Assembly (NCBI RefSeq): GCF_009720525.1
Contig: NZ_CP043930.1
Span: forward strand, 7,328,001-7,392,000
Source: Gimesia benthica
GTDB lineage: Bacteria; Planctomycetota; Planctomycetia; Planctomycetales; Planctomycetaceae
Direction: 5' to 3'
DNA length: 64,000 nt
Position numbers and translations under genes: made by a program. Every line of letters begins with the position of its first letter. Within the stretch, counting starts at the first letter, position 1. Below, piece after piece: positions 8,569-18,482 of the stretch. The notes under the pieces are model-generated. The model searched no databases. It was given only the letters and a program-made list of their open reading frames with translations, and was not told the DNA's origin.

Positions 8569-10260
8569 TCATTCGCAGTCGGGGAGCAGCGCCTTGCTCA
8601 CGCAACCGTGGTGTGCCTGAGAAGTAGTGGCTGAAAAATCGGCCAGATAACCTCGGGTATGCTGAACTGGTTTGATGGTTAAAGCAGCTTCTCGCTTTTG
8701 AAATTCTTCATCACTGATTCCCAGCTGAATCGTTCCTGCCAGCAGATCAAACGAGATTTCATCGCCATCCTGTACCAGACCGATTGGACCGCCGACAGCA
8801 GCTTCGGGGGAACAGTGTACGCCGATCGCGCCATGCGAGACTCCCGAGACACGCGTGTCTGAGATGAAGGCAACTTTTCCATCAAGTTCAGGGACGGTCA
8901 GAGCGGCAGTCGCAACCAGCACTTCAGGCATCCCCGAGGCAACCGGACCCAGGTTGCGGAGTACGATCACGCTCCCTGGTTTAATCTGACCGGCTTCGAC
9001 GGCATCAACAACGCCTTTGGCTTCATCAAAACAGCAGGCAACGCCGGTAAAATGCGATTCCTGCATGCTGGAAACCTTAAACACGATTCCCCCCGGTGCC
9101 AGATTGCCGAAGCAGATCTGCATGTCGGCGTACTCTTTATAAGGCTGATCGAGGGGGGCAATCAGATCCTGATCTGCGGGGACATCGCCGATCTCTGCCA
9201 GGTTTTCGGCCAGTGTTTTACCGGTAACGGTCAGGCAATTGCCATCGATGATGCCTGCCTTTAAAAGGTGTTTGAGCAGTAGCGGAGTCCCACCCAGGTG
9301 ATGCAGGTCTACCATCGTTTTTTTGCCGCGGGGGGCGAAGCTGCAGTACACGGGGGTCTTTTTGAGGATCTGCTGAATGTCCTGCAGCTGGAAGTCCACT
9401 CCCGCTTCACGGGCCAGCGCCAGCAGGTGGAGAATACCGTTGGTTGAGCCACCAATGGCCGCAATGGTAGCGGCAGCGTTCTCAAAAGCTTTACGAGTCA
9501 GAATATCACGCGGCCGAATATTTTCTGCCAGCAGGTGTTTGACAGCAGCTGCCACATTCAGGCATTCGTCTTTTTTGGCGTTGTCGATGGCGGGAGTCGA
9601 ACTGCTGAAGGGGAGCATGAGTCCGATGGCTTCCAACGCAATTCCCCAGGTATTGAAAGAGGCAGCGATACCACAGCCTCCCGGTCCGGGGCAGGCCGTC
9701 CGCAGGATTTCGTCTGCTTCCGATTTCTCGATGGCCCCAACGGAAGCAGCTGCCTGAGAGTCATAGACGTCGAGAATGGAAATATCCTGTCCTTTGTGGC
9801 AGCCCGGCATAATACTTCCGCCACTGACGATCAGGCCGGGGTAGTTCATCCGGGCGAGAGCCATCGCAAAACCAGGCCCGTTTTTATCGCAGTTATGCAG
9901 GCCGATCAGGGCGTCATAGGAGTGGGCACTGACAACGCATTCGGCTGCATTGGCAATCATATTCCGCGAAGGCAGACTCGCATTGCCCCCTTCCTGTCCC
10001 TGAGTGATGTTGTCACTGACAGCCGGCGTTCCGAAAGGAAGGCCGATCATATCTGCGGACTGACATCCTTCGGCGATCGTTTTTGCCAGTGAATAAGCGT
10101 GAACATTACAGAGGTTGCCATCCAGCAGGGGAACACCAATCCCGATCTGCGCCTTGTCAAAATCTGCATCAGAGAAGCCAAGTCCGTAGTAGAATGCGGT
10201 GACGCCCCGCTGCCAGCCGTGTGTCAGATTCTGACTGTTCCAGTTCAACGCCTGTGTCAT
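8569..10260 (-). CDS. IlvD/Edd family dehydratase (dihydroxy-acid dehydratase-like)
   Basis: This family dehydrates dihydroxy acids using an Fe-S cluster: 2,3-dihydroxyisovalerate in valine/isoleucine synthesis, 6-phosphogluconate in the Entner-Doudoroff pathway, or sugar acids. The 563-residue product has all three cluster cysteines at the usual spacing: Cys51 (GNLCNVH), Cys124 (HNCDKNGPG) and Cys196 (CPGPGGCGIAAS). The Cys196 block departs from the canonical IlvD ACGGMYTANTM, so a sugar-acid dehydratase role is possible. No other branched-chain amino acid gene is nearby. The first gene of the likely reverse-strand operon reaching back to 4545. Confidence 0.85.
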   Translation of the reverse strand: MTQALNWNSQNLTHGWQRGVTAFYYGLGFSDADFDKAQIGIGVPLLDGNLCNVHAYSLAKTIAEGCQSADMIGLPFGTPAVSDNITQGQEGGNASLPSRNMIANAAECVVSAHSYDALIGLHNCDKNGPGFAMALARMNYPGLIVSGGSIMPGCHKGQDISILDVYDSQAAASVGAIEKSEADEILRTACPGPGGCGIAASFNTWGIALEAIGLMLPFSSSTPAIDNAKKDECLNVAAAVKHLLAENIRPRDILTRKAFENAAATIAAIGGSTNGILHLLALAREAGVDFQLQDIQQILKKTPVYCSFAPRGKKTMVDLHHLGGTPLLLKHLLKAGIIDGNCLTVTGKTLAENLAEIGDVPADQDLIAPLDQPYKEYADMQICFGNLAPGGIVFKVSSMQESHFTGVACCFDEAKGVVDAVEAGQIKPGSVIVLRNLGPVASGMPEVLVATAALTVPELDGKVAFISDTRVSGVSHGAIGVHCSPEAAVGGPIGLVQDGDEISFDLLAGTIQLGISDEEFQKREAALTIKPVQHTRGYLADFSATTSQAHHGCVSKALLPDCE

Positions 10261-10871
10261 CTTTGGTGTTCCTGCAGGAGAAATGAGAAAGAGGAGCTAT
10301 CGCTCAAAAACTTCCTTAACTCTAAACGCTCAGCTGCAGCAGGCCAAGTTACTTAACATTTGAATTTCAAAACAGATAGAGAGTTATCTCACTTCAGGAA
10401 TCCCTCGTGAACAGAATTGAACAGCCAGGATATGCTGAGAGGTGATTGAACGTGCTGGGTTAACTGCTTATCAGGCGAATCTCGACTCATTGGTTAAAAA
10501 TCTGAAAAAATGACCGGAATCAGTCGAGAATTACCGGTTGGATATGATGTAACATTATGTTATGTAACAGATTATGTGAATTTGGCTGATGGGGCCTTTG
10601 CGCTTGCTCATTAGACTGGCGGAACGTAAACTGTGTTGTTTCGTAAAGCGAGAATTCTATAAGCCGTTTTGTTTCCAGATTTTAGGAATCCGAGTCTGCA
10701 GACGTGAAGTCTACTGGAACAGACTTGTGAAACAGAACGAGGTCTTGTCCGGTCCTGATGAAGGAGTAGACAGGCCGGGACAGTTGTGGATTCAAAGTGC
10801 CCCCACGTCGGATTGTCAGCAGTCAGTCCGTAAGATTGAACAGGTTATTAGGTAACAAAGAAACTGAGAAA
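10261..10871. other. Intergenic region with a short direct repeat
   Basis: This 611-bp AT-rich region separates the dehydratase gene (reverse) from rpmE (forward) and must carry both promoters. ATGTAACA occurs twice within about 25 bp near 10545-10569, a possible regulator site. A weak 88-codon frame at 10589-10855 has no ribosome-binding site and looks non-coding. I see no tRNA. Confidence 0.45.
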
Positions 10872-11159
10872 ATGAAAAAAGACATTCATCCCGATTATCA
10901 TCCGGTCGTATTTAAGGATACTTCGACTGGTGATGCATTTATGATTCAGTCTACCGCGACCTCAAAGTCCACCATCGAATGGGAAGATGGCAATACTTAC
11001 CCGGTCGTTGCAGTTGAAATCAGCTCCAAGTCGCACCCTTTCTACACCGGTAAGATGAAGTTCGTCGACAGTGCCGGTCGGGTTGAAAAGTTCCAGAAAA
11101 AATACAACTGGGACAAGCGCAACGCATCCGAAGGGGAAGACAAGAAAGAAGCCGAGTAG
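10872..11159 (+). CDS. rpmE: 50S ribosomal protein L31, type B
   Basis: L31 bridges the large and small ribosomal subunits. The 95-residue protein starts [16 protein letters not shown], with [20 protein letters not shown] later, both L31 signatures. It has no cysteine at the zinc-ligand positions, so it is the zinc-free (C-minus) form. ATG at 10872 is chosen over the GTG at 10797 because L31 homology starts there. The charged C-terminal tail (GEDKKEAE) is longer than usual. prfA and prmC follow, matching the common rpmE-prfA-prmC order. Confidence 0.95.
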   Translation: MKKDIHPDYHPVVFKDTSTGDAFMIQSTATSKSTIEWEDGNTYPVVAVEISSKSHPFYTGKMKFVDSAGRVEKFQKKYNWDKRNASEGEDKKEAE

Positions 11160-11328
11160 CGGCCTGACTCATCGATTTCAAACTGAGGCTCTGCGGATTG
11201 TCCGTATGAGCCTCGTTTAATACATGGTCGTCTCAAATACTTCTTTTAGTCTGATTCACTCGCGACTGTGGTCACATGGATGACCAGGTCACTCATAATC
11301 AGGCGGTCTTAATCGTGGATTCGGGGTC

Positions 11329-12411
11329 ATGAAGTTTCCCACTCTGCAGGCCAAACTGGAACGTTTCGAAGAGCTGGAAAAACAGCTGCAGGATCCAGAG
11401 GTACTGACAAACACCACCAAGCTGGTCGAAGTTCAACGCGAGTATGGCGGTCTGGCCAAAGTCGCTCAGGAAGTCCGTGCGTTCAATACCCGTGAAGAGG
11501 ATATTGAAGTCGCGCAGGAAATGCTCGAGGAAGAAACCGACCCGGACGCCAAAGCCTACGCACAGAAAGAACTGGATCAACTGTGCGAAGAACATGAAAA
11601 GCACACCAAAGATCTGGAAGACCTGGTTGTTGCCGGCGATTCGATTACGCGTGGCGGTCTGATTATGGAAATCCGCGCTGGTGCCGGCGGGGATGAAGCC
11701 GCGCTGTTTGCCAGTGAGCTGTTCCAGATGTACCAGCACTTCGTCGAAGCCCAGAAGGGCTGGAAGACAGAAGTACTGAACCTGAGTGCGACCGAACTTG
11801 GGGGCGTCAAGGAAGTCACATTCTCCATTTCCGGAGAGGGCGCTTACCACCGTCTGCAGTTTGAGAGTGGCGGTCATCGGGTGCAGCGTGTTCCGGAAAC
11901 AGAAACACAGGGGCGTGTCCACACGAGTGCCGCGACTGTCGCTGTGCTGCCCGAAGCCAGTGAAGTGGAAGTGGAAATCAAACCGGACGATATCCGCCTG
12001 GATACTTTCCACGCCAGTGGCCCGGGGGGACAGAAAGTCAACAAGACTGAAAGTGCCGTCCGCATTACGCACTTGCCGACAGGCACGGTCGTGCAGTGTC
12101 AGGATGAAAAAAGCCAACACAAGAACAAAGCCAAAGCGATGCGCGTGCTCCGCAGTCGGGTGCTCGAACAGATGCAGCAGCAGGCCGCTGCAGAGCGTGC
12201 TGATCAGCGACGGACGTTGATTGGTTCAGGTGACCGCAGCCAGCGTATCCGGACTTACAACTTTCCGCAGGGACGAGTGACGGATCACCGGATCAACCTT
12301 TCTCTGTACAAGCTGGATCAGATCATGCAGGGTGATCTGGATGAGCTGATCAACGCACTGTTACAGTTTGACCGCGAAGAGCGTCTGCTGGGTGACAGCG
12401 CCAAAAAATAA
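11329..12411 (+). CDS. prfA: Peptide chain release factor 1
   Basis: RF1 recognises UAA and UAG stop codons and triggers peptide release. The 360-residue product has the codon-recognition tripeptide of the PxT type at 189-191 ([12 protein letters not shown]) and the catalytic GGQ at 233-235 ([14 protein letters not shown]). The Gln is the substrate of PrmC, encoded just downstream. The length is normal for RF1. Confidence 0.98.
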   Translation: MKFPTLQAKLERFEELEKQLQDPEVLTNTTKLVEVQREYGGLAKVAQEVRAFNTREEDIEVAQEMLEEETDPDAKAYAQKELDQLCEEHEKHTKDLEDLVVAGDSITRGGLIMEIRAGAGGDEAALFASELFQMYQHFVEAQKGWKTEVLNLSATELGGVKEVTFSISGEGAYHRLQFESGGHRVQRVPETETQGRVHTSAATVAVLPEASEVEVEIKPDDIRLDTFHASGPGGQKVNKTESAVRITHLPTGTVVQCQDEKSQHKNKAKAMRVLRSRVLEQMQQQAAAERADQRRTLIGSGDRSQRIRTYNFPQGRVTDHRINLSLYKLDQIMQGDLDELINALLQFDREERLLGDSAKK

Positions 12412-12453
12412 TTAAAGCGTGGCTGCTTCAGTTTCTGACTGACAGGCAGTTCG

Positions 12454-13377
12454 ATGGATCGTGACGTGACAGATAACTCCCCATCTCAGGAAGTCGGTTC
12501 GAATGCATCTGCAGAACCGTGGACCGTGCGTCGCATCCTGGACTGGACCACAAGCCATCTGGCGAAGCATGGCAGTGATTCTCCCCGTCTGGATGCGGAG
12601 GTCCTGCTGGCGTTTGCACGTAATTGTGAGCGGATTCGGCTCTACACCAATTACGAAGATATCGTGACCGAAGAGCAGCGGGCAACAATGCGTTCGCTGG
12701 TTCAACGTCGCTCTCATGCCGAACCGGTGGCATACCTGGTAGGCAAGCGGGAATTCTTCGGGCTCGATTTTTATGTCGATCAGAATGTGCTGATCCCGCG
12801 TCCGGACACCGAAACCCTGGTCATGGAACTGGTCGAAGAAGCACAGAAACTGACTTCTCCCCGGATCCTCGATTTATGTACCGGAAGTGGATGTGTCGCG
12901 ATCGCAGCTGCAGCAAACTGTCCTGCCGCTTCCTTTCTGGCGACGGACATCAGCGAGCCGGCTCTGGCTATCGCGCAGAAGAATGCTGAGAGTAATGGCC
13001 TGCTGGGGCAAATTCAGTTTCTGTTAAGCGACTGTTTCGAACAGCTTCCCGCTGAGGGGCAGTTTGATCTGATTGCCAGCAACCCCCCCTATATTCCCGA
13101 TGCCGAAATCGAAACACTGGATGCCGATGTGCGTCAACACGAACCGCGACTGGCTCTCGCGGGGGGAGCGGACGGCCTCGACTTTTATCGGAAGATCATT
13201 CAATCAGCGATTCCTTATCTGAAAGAAGGGGGATTCCTGTTGCTGGAATTTTCGCCTGAGCAGGAAACCTCTTTGAGAGAAATACTTACGACATTCGGAA
13301 ATTATCGGAATATCAGAGTGAAAGCAGATCTGGCAAATCGATCCCGGGTGATCGTTGCGCAAAAATGCCTATCTTAA
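12454..13377 (+). CDS. prmC: Release factor glutamine methyltransferase
   Basis: PrmC methylates the Gln of the GGQ motif in RF1 and RF2, improving termination. The 307-residue protein has the helical N-terminal domain, motif I (ILDLCTGSGCVAIAAA, near residue 140) and the NPPY catalytic motif at 210-213. It lies 42 bp after prfA, the classic partnership. The first 20 or so residues are polar and probably a disordered extension. Confidence 0.97.
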   Translation: MDRDVTDNSPSQEVGSNASAEPWTVRRILDWTTSHLAKHGSDSPRLDAEVLLAFARNCERIRLYTNYEDIVTEEQRATMRSLVQRRSHAEPVAYLVGKREFFGLDFYVDQNVLIPRPDTETLVMELVEEAQKLTSPRILDLCTGSGCVAIAAAANCPAASFLATDISEPALAIAQKNAESNGLLGQIQFLLSDCFEQLPAEGQFDLIASNPPYIPDAEIETLDADVRQHEPRLALAGGADGLDFYRKIIQSAIPYLKEGGFLLLEFSPEQETSLREILTTFGNYRNIRVKADLANRSRVIVAQKCLS

Positions 13378-13442
13378 AATAAAGGCTTTACCTATACTGT
13401 CCTGACCCCAATTTCATCCAGTCAACTCCAGGAGATCCAGGG

Positions 13443-14867
13443 ATGGATATGTTTATCGTTCGCGGAGGCGAACGGCTTTCCGGCAGTGTTACAGTCAGCG
13501 GTGCGAAAAACTCAGCATTGCCATTAATGGCGGCTGCACTGGCCTGCGAGGGGGAAACGACTTTAAGCTCCATTCCCAATCTGGTTGATGTGACGACACA
13601 GTCCCGGGTATTAGGCTCTTTAGGGATGGACGTGCAGCGCGATGAGTCTGGTCTGCTGCATCTGAAGACCGTCGATGAAAGTGCCTGCATTGCCGACTAT
13701 GATCTGGTCCGGCGTATGCGGGCCAGTGTCTGCGTGCTCGGCCCTTTACTCGCGAAACGACGGATGGCATGTGTCTCTCTGCCGGGCGGCTGTAACATCG
13801 GTGATCGCCCGATTGACTTGCATCTCAAAGGGCTGGCTGCTCTGGGAGCACAAATTCGTGTCGATCGCGGATACGTGATCGCTCGTGCCGACCGCTTACG
13901 TGGCGCCAATATTTTTCTGGGGGGAGCATTCGGAAGCACCGTTACCGGTACCTGTAACGTGATGATCGCCGCTACCCTGGCTGAGGGAACGACAACCATT
14001 GAGTCGGCTGCCTGTGAGCCGGAAGTTGTCGATGTGGGTAACTTCCTCAATGCTTGCGGGGCGCGTATCGAGGGGTTGGGTACTCCCTTCCTGAAGATCG
14101 AGGGAGTGGAGCGTCTGCAGGCAGTCGAGCACGAAGTCATACCGGACCGTATTGAAGCTGCCACGCTGATGATTGCAGCTGCGATGACCGGCGGTGATGT
14201 GCAGTTAAACGAAGTTCGCCCGGATCATATTACCGCAGTCATGGAAAAACTGCGTGAAATTGGAGTGACGATTCAACTGGAGTACCCCCAGCAGCCGGAA
14301 CGCAGACAGTCCGTCTGGGTGAAGGTTACTCAACCCCTGAAATCGGTGGATTGTATCGCCTTGCCCTACCCGGGAATTCCCACGGACGTCCAGGCACAGC
14401 TGATGTCACTTTTGGCCTGTGTGCCGGGGATCAGTATTGTGACTGATAAAGTTTTTCCCGATCGTTTTATGCATGCTTCGGAGCTGGCCCGCATGGGAGC
14501 GAAAATCCGACGGGAGTCGGCCAGTGCGATTCTGAATGGTGTTTCCCGTCTGAGTGGTGCCTGTGTGATGGCATCCGATTTAAGAGCGAGTGCGGCCCTG
14601 GTCCTGGCAGGACTGGCGGCTGAAGGCGAGACCGTCATTCGCCGGATTTATCATCTCGATCGGGGCTATGAATGTCTCGAAGAGAAGCTGATAGCACTGG
14701 GCGCGAACGTGCAGCGGGTTAAAGACGAACCCGAAAACATGCCCGAGAGCCTGAAGCTGACCGACGGGGAAGAACGCCCCACCTATTCCGAGCTGTTGGA
14801 TGCTCTGACAGGGCCGCATTGGAACCTGAATTCCAGTGAGAAACCAACCCCGTCCGCTGAAGGCTGA
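13443..14867 (+). CDS. murA: UDP-N-acetylglucosamine 1-carboxyvinyltransferase
   Basis: MurA transfers enolpyruvate from PEP to UDP-GlcNAc, the first committed step of peptidoglycan synthesis. The product begins [30 protein letters not shown], the family start. The catalytic, fosfomycin-sensitive Cys is present at position 117 ([10 protein letters not shown]). The protein has 474 residues; the core ends near residue 429 ([24 protein letters not shown]) and about 45 polar residues follow with no known role. CAGGAGATCCAGGG precedes the ATG. It closes the rpmE-prfA-prmC-murA run and supports a peptidoglycan wall in this organism. Confidence 0.96.
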   Translation: MDMFIVRGGERLSGSVTVSGAKNSALPLMAAALACEGETTLSSIPNLVDVTTQSRVLGSLGMDVQRDESGLLHLKTVDESACIADYDLVRRMRASVCVLGPLLAKRRMACVSLPGGCNIGDRPIDLHLKGLAALGAQIRVDRGYVIARADRLRGANIFLGGAFGSTVTGTCNVMIAATLAEGTTTIESAACEPEVVDVGNFLNACGARIEGLGTPFLKIEGVERLQAVEHEVIPDRIEAATLMIAAAMTGGDVQLNEVRPDHITAVMEKLREIGVTIQLEYPQQPERRQSVWVKVTQPLKSVDCIALPYPGIPTDVQAQLMSLLACVPGISIVTDKVFPDRFMHASELARMGAKIRRESASAILNGVSRLSGACVMASDLRASAALVLAGLAAEGETVIRRIYHLDRGYECLEEKLIALGANVQRVKDEPENMPESLKLTDGEERPTYSELLDALTGPHWNLNSSEKPTPSAEG

Positions 14868-14911
14868 TCTGAGCCTCTGAATCACCTGTGTTGTTGTCCG
14901 CGAGAGCTATT

Positions 14912-16414
14912 TTACTTTTTCGCAAAGTCCAGACAGATCAGGTGTGATTCACTTCTCAGGTAAAGTTTCTTGTGAGCCAGTACCGGTGCTGCCCACGCGG
15001 GGTAGGTGATCTGAGGGAACGAGGTCCGGCAGACTTCACTGAATTTTTCCGGGTCTACCTTTACGATGGCCAGAGTGCCGCGTTCACCCAGCACGATGAA
15101 TTTATTATCAGCCAGGATTGCTGAACCACGTCCGTAAAAAGGCCAGGGGGCCGGCTTGCCGGTATCGATCCATTGAAATTTTCCGGTGATCTGATTCGGT
15201 TTGACCTTGTCTGCCACCGGTGAGGTCCCATCGGTTTCCCACATGACTTTTCCGTCAGAGAGCTTCACACACCGCATGGTCGCCCCGCGTTCGTGACGAC
15301 CGCTGAAACCATAGAAATATCCGTCGTGAAAAATACTGGTCGACCAGTGCGTCATCATGTTGGTGGGATCACGCCACAGTTCTTTGTAGCTCTTCCCATT
15401 CGGATTCACTTCGAGCAGCGCCGATCCCACCTGGTAGGCTGCTGACAAAAAGATCTTGTCATCAACGACCACGGGCCGGGCAGCATTCACAGAGTCTCGC
15501 AGCAGCGAACGGAACCAGTATTTGAAATTGATGGAACCATCGTCGGGGTTGAGTGAAACCAGTCCCTGACGCATCAGGCACAGCAGGTGTCGCTTACCGT
15601 GAATCGTCGCTGCAATTGGTGAGGAGTAGCTGGAAAGCTTTTCATTTCCCCGCCACTTATATACGGGAAGTCGTTCCCAGCCGGTGGAAGTTCCATCCCA
15701 CACATCCTTGCCGACGTTCTGCCAGAGTGTTTTTCCCGTTTCAGGATCGAAGGCGACCATTCCGGAATTCGGTTTTCCACCAACCATTACAATCAGTTTA
15801 TCACCTTCCATGATGGGGGTGGCGCCAACGCCGAAGAAGCCGGGAGGCACGTCGAAATCTTTCAGGCAATCACGATGCCAGACTTCTTTGCCCTTGTCGA
15901 GTGTCAGGCAATACAGTTTGCCTTGTGCCCCAAATGTGTAGCAGTACTTCGATGTCAACAGGGGAGAGCAGCGAGGGCCGTTATTGTAACCATATGGATC
16001 ACGGAAGTCAGAGGGGTACTCGTACTTCCAAAGCGGCTTTCCTGATTCGGCATCGACGCATTCGATGACTTCCTTGCCGGGCCCATCATCGTCTGGCCGA
16101 TGATGAATCACGAGTCGATTTCCCAGAACCGAAGGAGCACTGTAACCCGTTCCGATTTTTTTCTCCCAGAGCAGGGGGGGGCCTTGTCGGGGGAATTCAT
16201 CGATCAGGCCGGTTTCCGCAGAGATACCTGTTTGCTCTGGTCCAAGAAAATAGGGCCAGTCTCCCGTTTTAACCGACGGTGGCTGAGCCTGCAGCGATGA
16301 GTCAAATGGTTTTAGAGCGGTAGACAGGACGAACAACAGGACGGTTGAGCACAGTGTCATTTTCCAGGAGCGGCGTAGGACAGCGGGATCTTGTGTGTGC
16401 ATGAGTGAAACCAT
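14912..16414 (-). CDS. Secreted PQQ-type beta-propeller repeat protein
   Basis: The 500-residue protein has a Sec-type signal region (MTLCSTVLLFVLSTALKPF, about 18-36) and then blades of the PQQ/BamB type: WPYFLGPEQTGISAETG, DAESGKPLWKYEYP, DKGKEVWHRDC, DPETGKTLWQN. Such propellers are abundant in planctomycetes; many lack PQQ ligands and serve in binding. It is not obviously an alcohol dehydrogenase. Several in-frame starts exist (16414, 16402, 16363) and none has a clear ribosome-binding site. It lies 13 bp after the membrane protein gene on the same strand, so the two are probably co-transcribed. Confidence 0.82.
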   Translation of the reverse strand: MVSLMHTQDPAVLRRSWKMTLCSTVLLFVLSTALKPFDSSLQAQPPSVKTGDWPYFLGPEQTGISAETGLIDEFPRQGPPLLWEKKIGTGYSAPSVLGNRLVIHHRPDDDGPGKEVIECVDAESGKPLWKYEYPSDFRDPYGYNNGPRCSPLLTSKYCYTFGAQGKLYCLTLDKGKEVWHRDCLKDFDVPPGFFGVGATPIMEGDKLIVMVGGKPNSGMVAFDPETGKTLWQNVGKDVWDGTSTGWERLPVYKWRGNEKLSSYSSPIAATIHGKRHLLCLMRQGLVSLNPDDGSINFKYWFRSLLRDSVNAARPVVVDDKIFLSAAYQVGSALLEVNPNGKSYKELWRDPTNMMTHWSTSIFHDGYFYGFSGRHERGATMRCVKLSDGKVMWETDGTSPVADKVKPNQITGKFQWIDTGKPAPWPFYGRGSAILADNKFIVLGERGTLAIVKVDPEKFSEVCRTSFPQITYPAWAAPVLAHKKLYLRSESHLICLDFAKK

Positions 16415-16427
16415 TAAGTGGAAGGAT

Positions 16428-18020
16428 TCAGGGAAGTTGATAGATCTTATAGGTTGGATTCTGATAAACAGGTTCGATGGTTTTAAATGGGCCGAGGCGT
16501 TTCACCAGCAAATGAGTGATTCCGGTCTCCCGTTTCAGCACCTGCAGGCCTTCATCGTCAAAGCCTTCATTATAGTAATTCTGTCCCCATTTTCGAAGGT
16601 ATTTCAGCCTTCGATTCCATTCCACGATGCCTGGCGCGTCCTGGGGACAGTCTTTATAGGTTACATATTCGGGGCGTTGTGCGTACCACTTAAAATCAGA
16701 CTGGTGGATTGGAGTCAGAAACAGGGCTGATTCGGGGGTATTTTCTTCGATCCAGTGGCAGGCATCCAGCCAGTCTGACCGTTGTTGCGCTGTCATCTTG
16801 TGGACCGGGGGTTTGGCCCATGCCGAATAGAAAACTCCTCCAAACAGAGCCAGGCTCAGCAGGCTGACTGTCACGACAGCAAGTCGGGAACTTCCCTGTT
16901 GACTTCCCGCAGCATTCTCTGTGGGAGCGAAACAACGCTGGTAGATCCCATTAATAACTGTAACCGTCACCGCCAGGGGGAGCAGTGAATCAAACAGGCG
17001 AAAGGGATAAAACTTCAATAGCGACATTCGGAAAGCGTAATACGGCATATCAGTCGCTGGGCGTGGTCCTGCTCCCAGTAGAAGTCCAACACAGGCCAGA
17101 CCTAGAGTCCCCGCGATAAAATACTGGAAGAAACGAAACTGAAAGTCTGAGCTTTCCTTTCGACGTAATATAAACCAGACCACGAGCAGCAATCCATACA
17201 GAAGATAACTGAAGGTGTCGAAGTCCATGGGATCCAGGTGGTGTTTGAGCCGGTAAAAGACCTGGATGAAGTTCGCCGAAAATTCTTCCCGGGGAGTCCC
17301 CCCCTGAAGCAGACTCAATGCAGGGATCAATCCCGGCAGAGAACATAGAATGAGCCAGCCGATGGCCGGAATGGCCTGGCTGGTGGTCAGTCCCAGCGAA
17401 GTTCGATTGAGTGACTTTCGCTGTACGACCGCGTAGCATAATAACGCAAAGAGAGCACAAAGCAGCCCCCAGACTCCCACAATGGGATGCCAGCAGATCG
17501 TCAGCCCCAGATAAACTCCGGCACGATTCCAGTGCTGTTCACAGGCATTGGCCAGAGCTAAAAACAGAAAACCATAAGCGAACACCTTGGATTCAATGCC
17601 GCCAACAATCCATTCCCCTGAAAAGTTGCCGAAGGCGGCGATGCCAAGATAGAGCGCAGCGGCGATCAGGGGAGACCAGGTTCCTGGGGTCAATACGCGC
17701 AGCAGCCGAAACCAGCCGATCGCCAGCAGCAGACAACCCGTCAGTCGCGCAATGACGACTGTCTGTGTCAGTGTGAGCCACTGCGTGAAGAATCCAATCA
17801 CCTGATAAAAGAACCGGTGTGCGTTGGAAGATTCAAGAAAGAAATCTCCTTCGCACCATTGGGGATTCCAGTAATGTTTCGCCTTGCAGAGGTAGTGCGG
17901 CTCATTAGTGCCGGGGATCGGAAACCGGAGAAAGGAATCGACGGCGAAGGAACCGGCAATCAACAGGATGAGCAGGATGGCTGGAGGTGATGTTTTAGTC
18001 GCTGTGGATTCAGAGGTCAC
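16428..18020 (-). CDS. Polytopic membrane protein, GT-C-like
   Basis: The 530-residue protein starts at a GTG and has about ten hydrophobic segments, followed by a soluble C-terminal part of about 130 residues (from VFYSAWAKPPVHKM). The layout, with an early periplasmic loop and a conserved C-terminal segment (WIEENTPESALFLTPIHQSDFKWYAQRP), resembles glycosyltransferase-C or related planctomycete membrane proteins, but no catalytic Asp motif is clear. It pairs with the propeller protein downstream. Substrate and activity unknown. Confidence 0.72.
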   Translation of the reverse strand: MTSESTATKTSPPAILLILLIAGSFAVDSFLRFPIPGTNEPHYLCKAKHYWNPQWCEGDFFLESSNAHRFFYQVIGFFTQWLTLTQTVVIARLTGCLLLAIGWFRLLRVLTPGTWSPLIAAALYLGIAAFGNFSGEWIVGGIESKVFAYGFLFLALANACEQHWNRAGVYLGLTICWHPIVGVWGLLCALFALLCYAVVQRKSLNRTSLGLTTSQAIPAIGWLILCSLPGLIPALSLLQGGTPREEFSANFIQVFYRLKHHLDPMDFDTFSYLLYGLLLVVWFILRRKESSDFQFRFFQYFIAGTLGLACVGLLLGAGPRPATDMPYYAFRMSLLKFYPFRLFDSLLPLAVTVTVINGIYQRCFAPTENAAGSQQGSSRLAVVTVSLLSLALFGGVFYSAWAKPPVHKMTAQQRSDWLDACHWIEENTPESALFLTPIHQSDFKWYAQRPEYVTYKDCPQDAPGIVEWNRRLKYLRKWGQNYYNEGFDDEGLQVLKRETGITHLLVKRLGPFKTIEPVYQNPTYKIYQLP

Positions 18021-18089
18021 TGAACTTGAGCACCTTATTAAGCCATCGGGTTTAACCGGTACAGGGACTGCGCAAGTCGCCTGACCGTG

Positions 18090-18344
18090 TTATTTCTTCT
18101 TTGCTTTTTTCTTCGCAGCTTTTTTAGCTGGAGTTTTTTTCGCGGTTACTTTTTTGGCCGGAGATTTCTTCGCTGGGGCTTTCTTTGTGCTGGCGACGGA
18201 TTTGGAAGCTGTTTTTTTCTTGGCACTTCCTTTTTTCTTTGCTGCTTTCTTTTTGGTTCCCTTTTTGTCGGGTTCACCAAAGATTTTATCATAGTTTTCC
18301 CAGAACTTGGGAGTTGTACCGGTACGAACAATGGGGCCGCTCAT
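18090..18344 (-). CDS. Lys/Ala-rich histone H1-like protein
   Basis: This 84-residue basic protein has a short head (MSGPIVRTGTTPKFWENYDKIF) and a tail made almost only of Lys, Ala, Pro, Ser and Thr in H1-like KKA, PAKK and TAKK repeats. The tail resembles eukaryotic H1 C-terminal domains and bacterial H1-like proteins that bind DNA without sequence specificity. ATG at 18344 has GGAGAG about 9 nt upstream and is preferred over 18377. DNA or RNA binding is inferred from composition; the head is probably the specific part. Confidence 0.8.
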   Translation of the reverse strand: MSGPIVRTGTTPKFWENYDKIFGEPDKKGTKKKAAKKKGSAKKKTASKSVASTKKAPAKKSPAKKVTAKKTPAKKAAKKKAKKK

Positions 18345-18482
18345 GGTCTCATCTCTCCGTTTGGAATTCGAATTCACAAACTGGTAATATCAATCGAAAC
18401 GTTAAAAACAGGTTGTATTATAACCTGTGACAATGTTCTTGTCTTTTCCGAGCGACGATTCTTTCGATCTGATCCCAAATTG

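Noticed and set aside
10589-10855. 88-codon forward frame in the dehydratase-rpmE gap
   Set aside because: It has no ribosome-binding site and a Cys/Arg/Trp-rich product that looks non-coding.
11299-12120. Reverse-strand frame of 273 codons
   Set aside because: It lies antisense to prfA, with a Phe/Leu-rich product typical of a shadow frame.
18090-18250. Lys-codon-rich stretch as a DNA repeat or CRISPR-like array
   Set aside because: The repeats are imperfect and follow codons for a Lys/Ala tail; there are no spacers.
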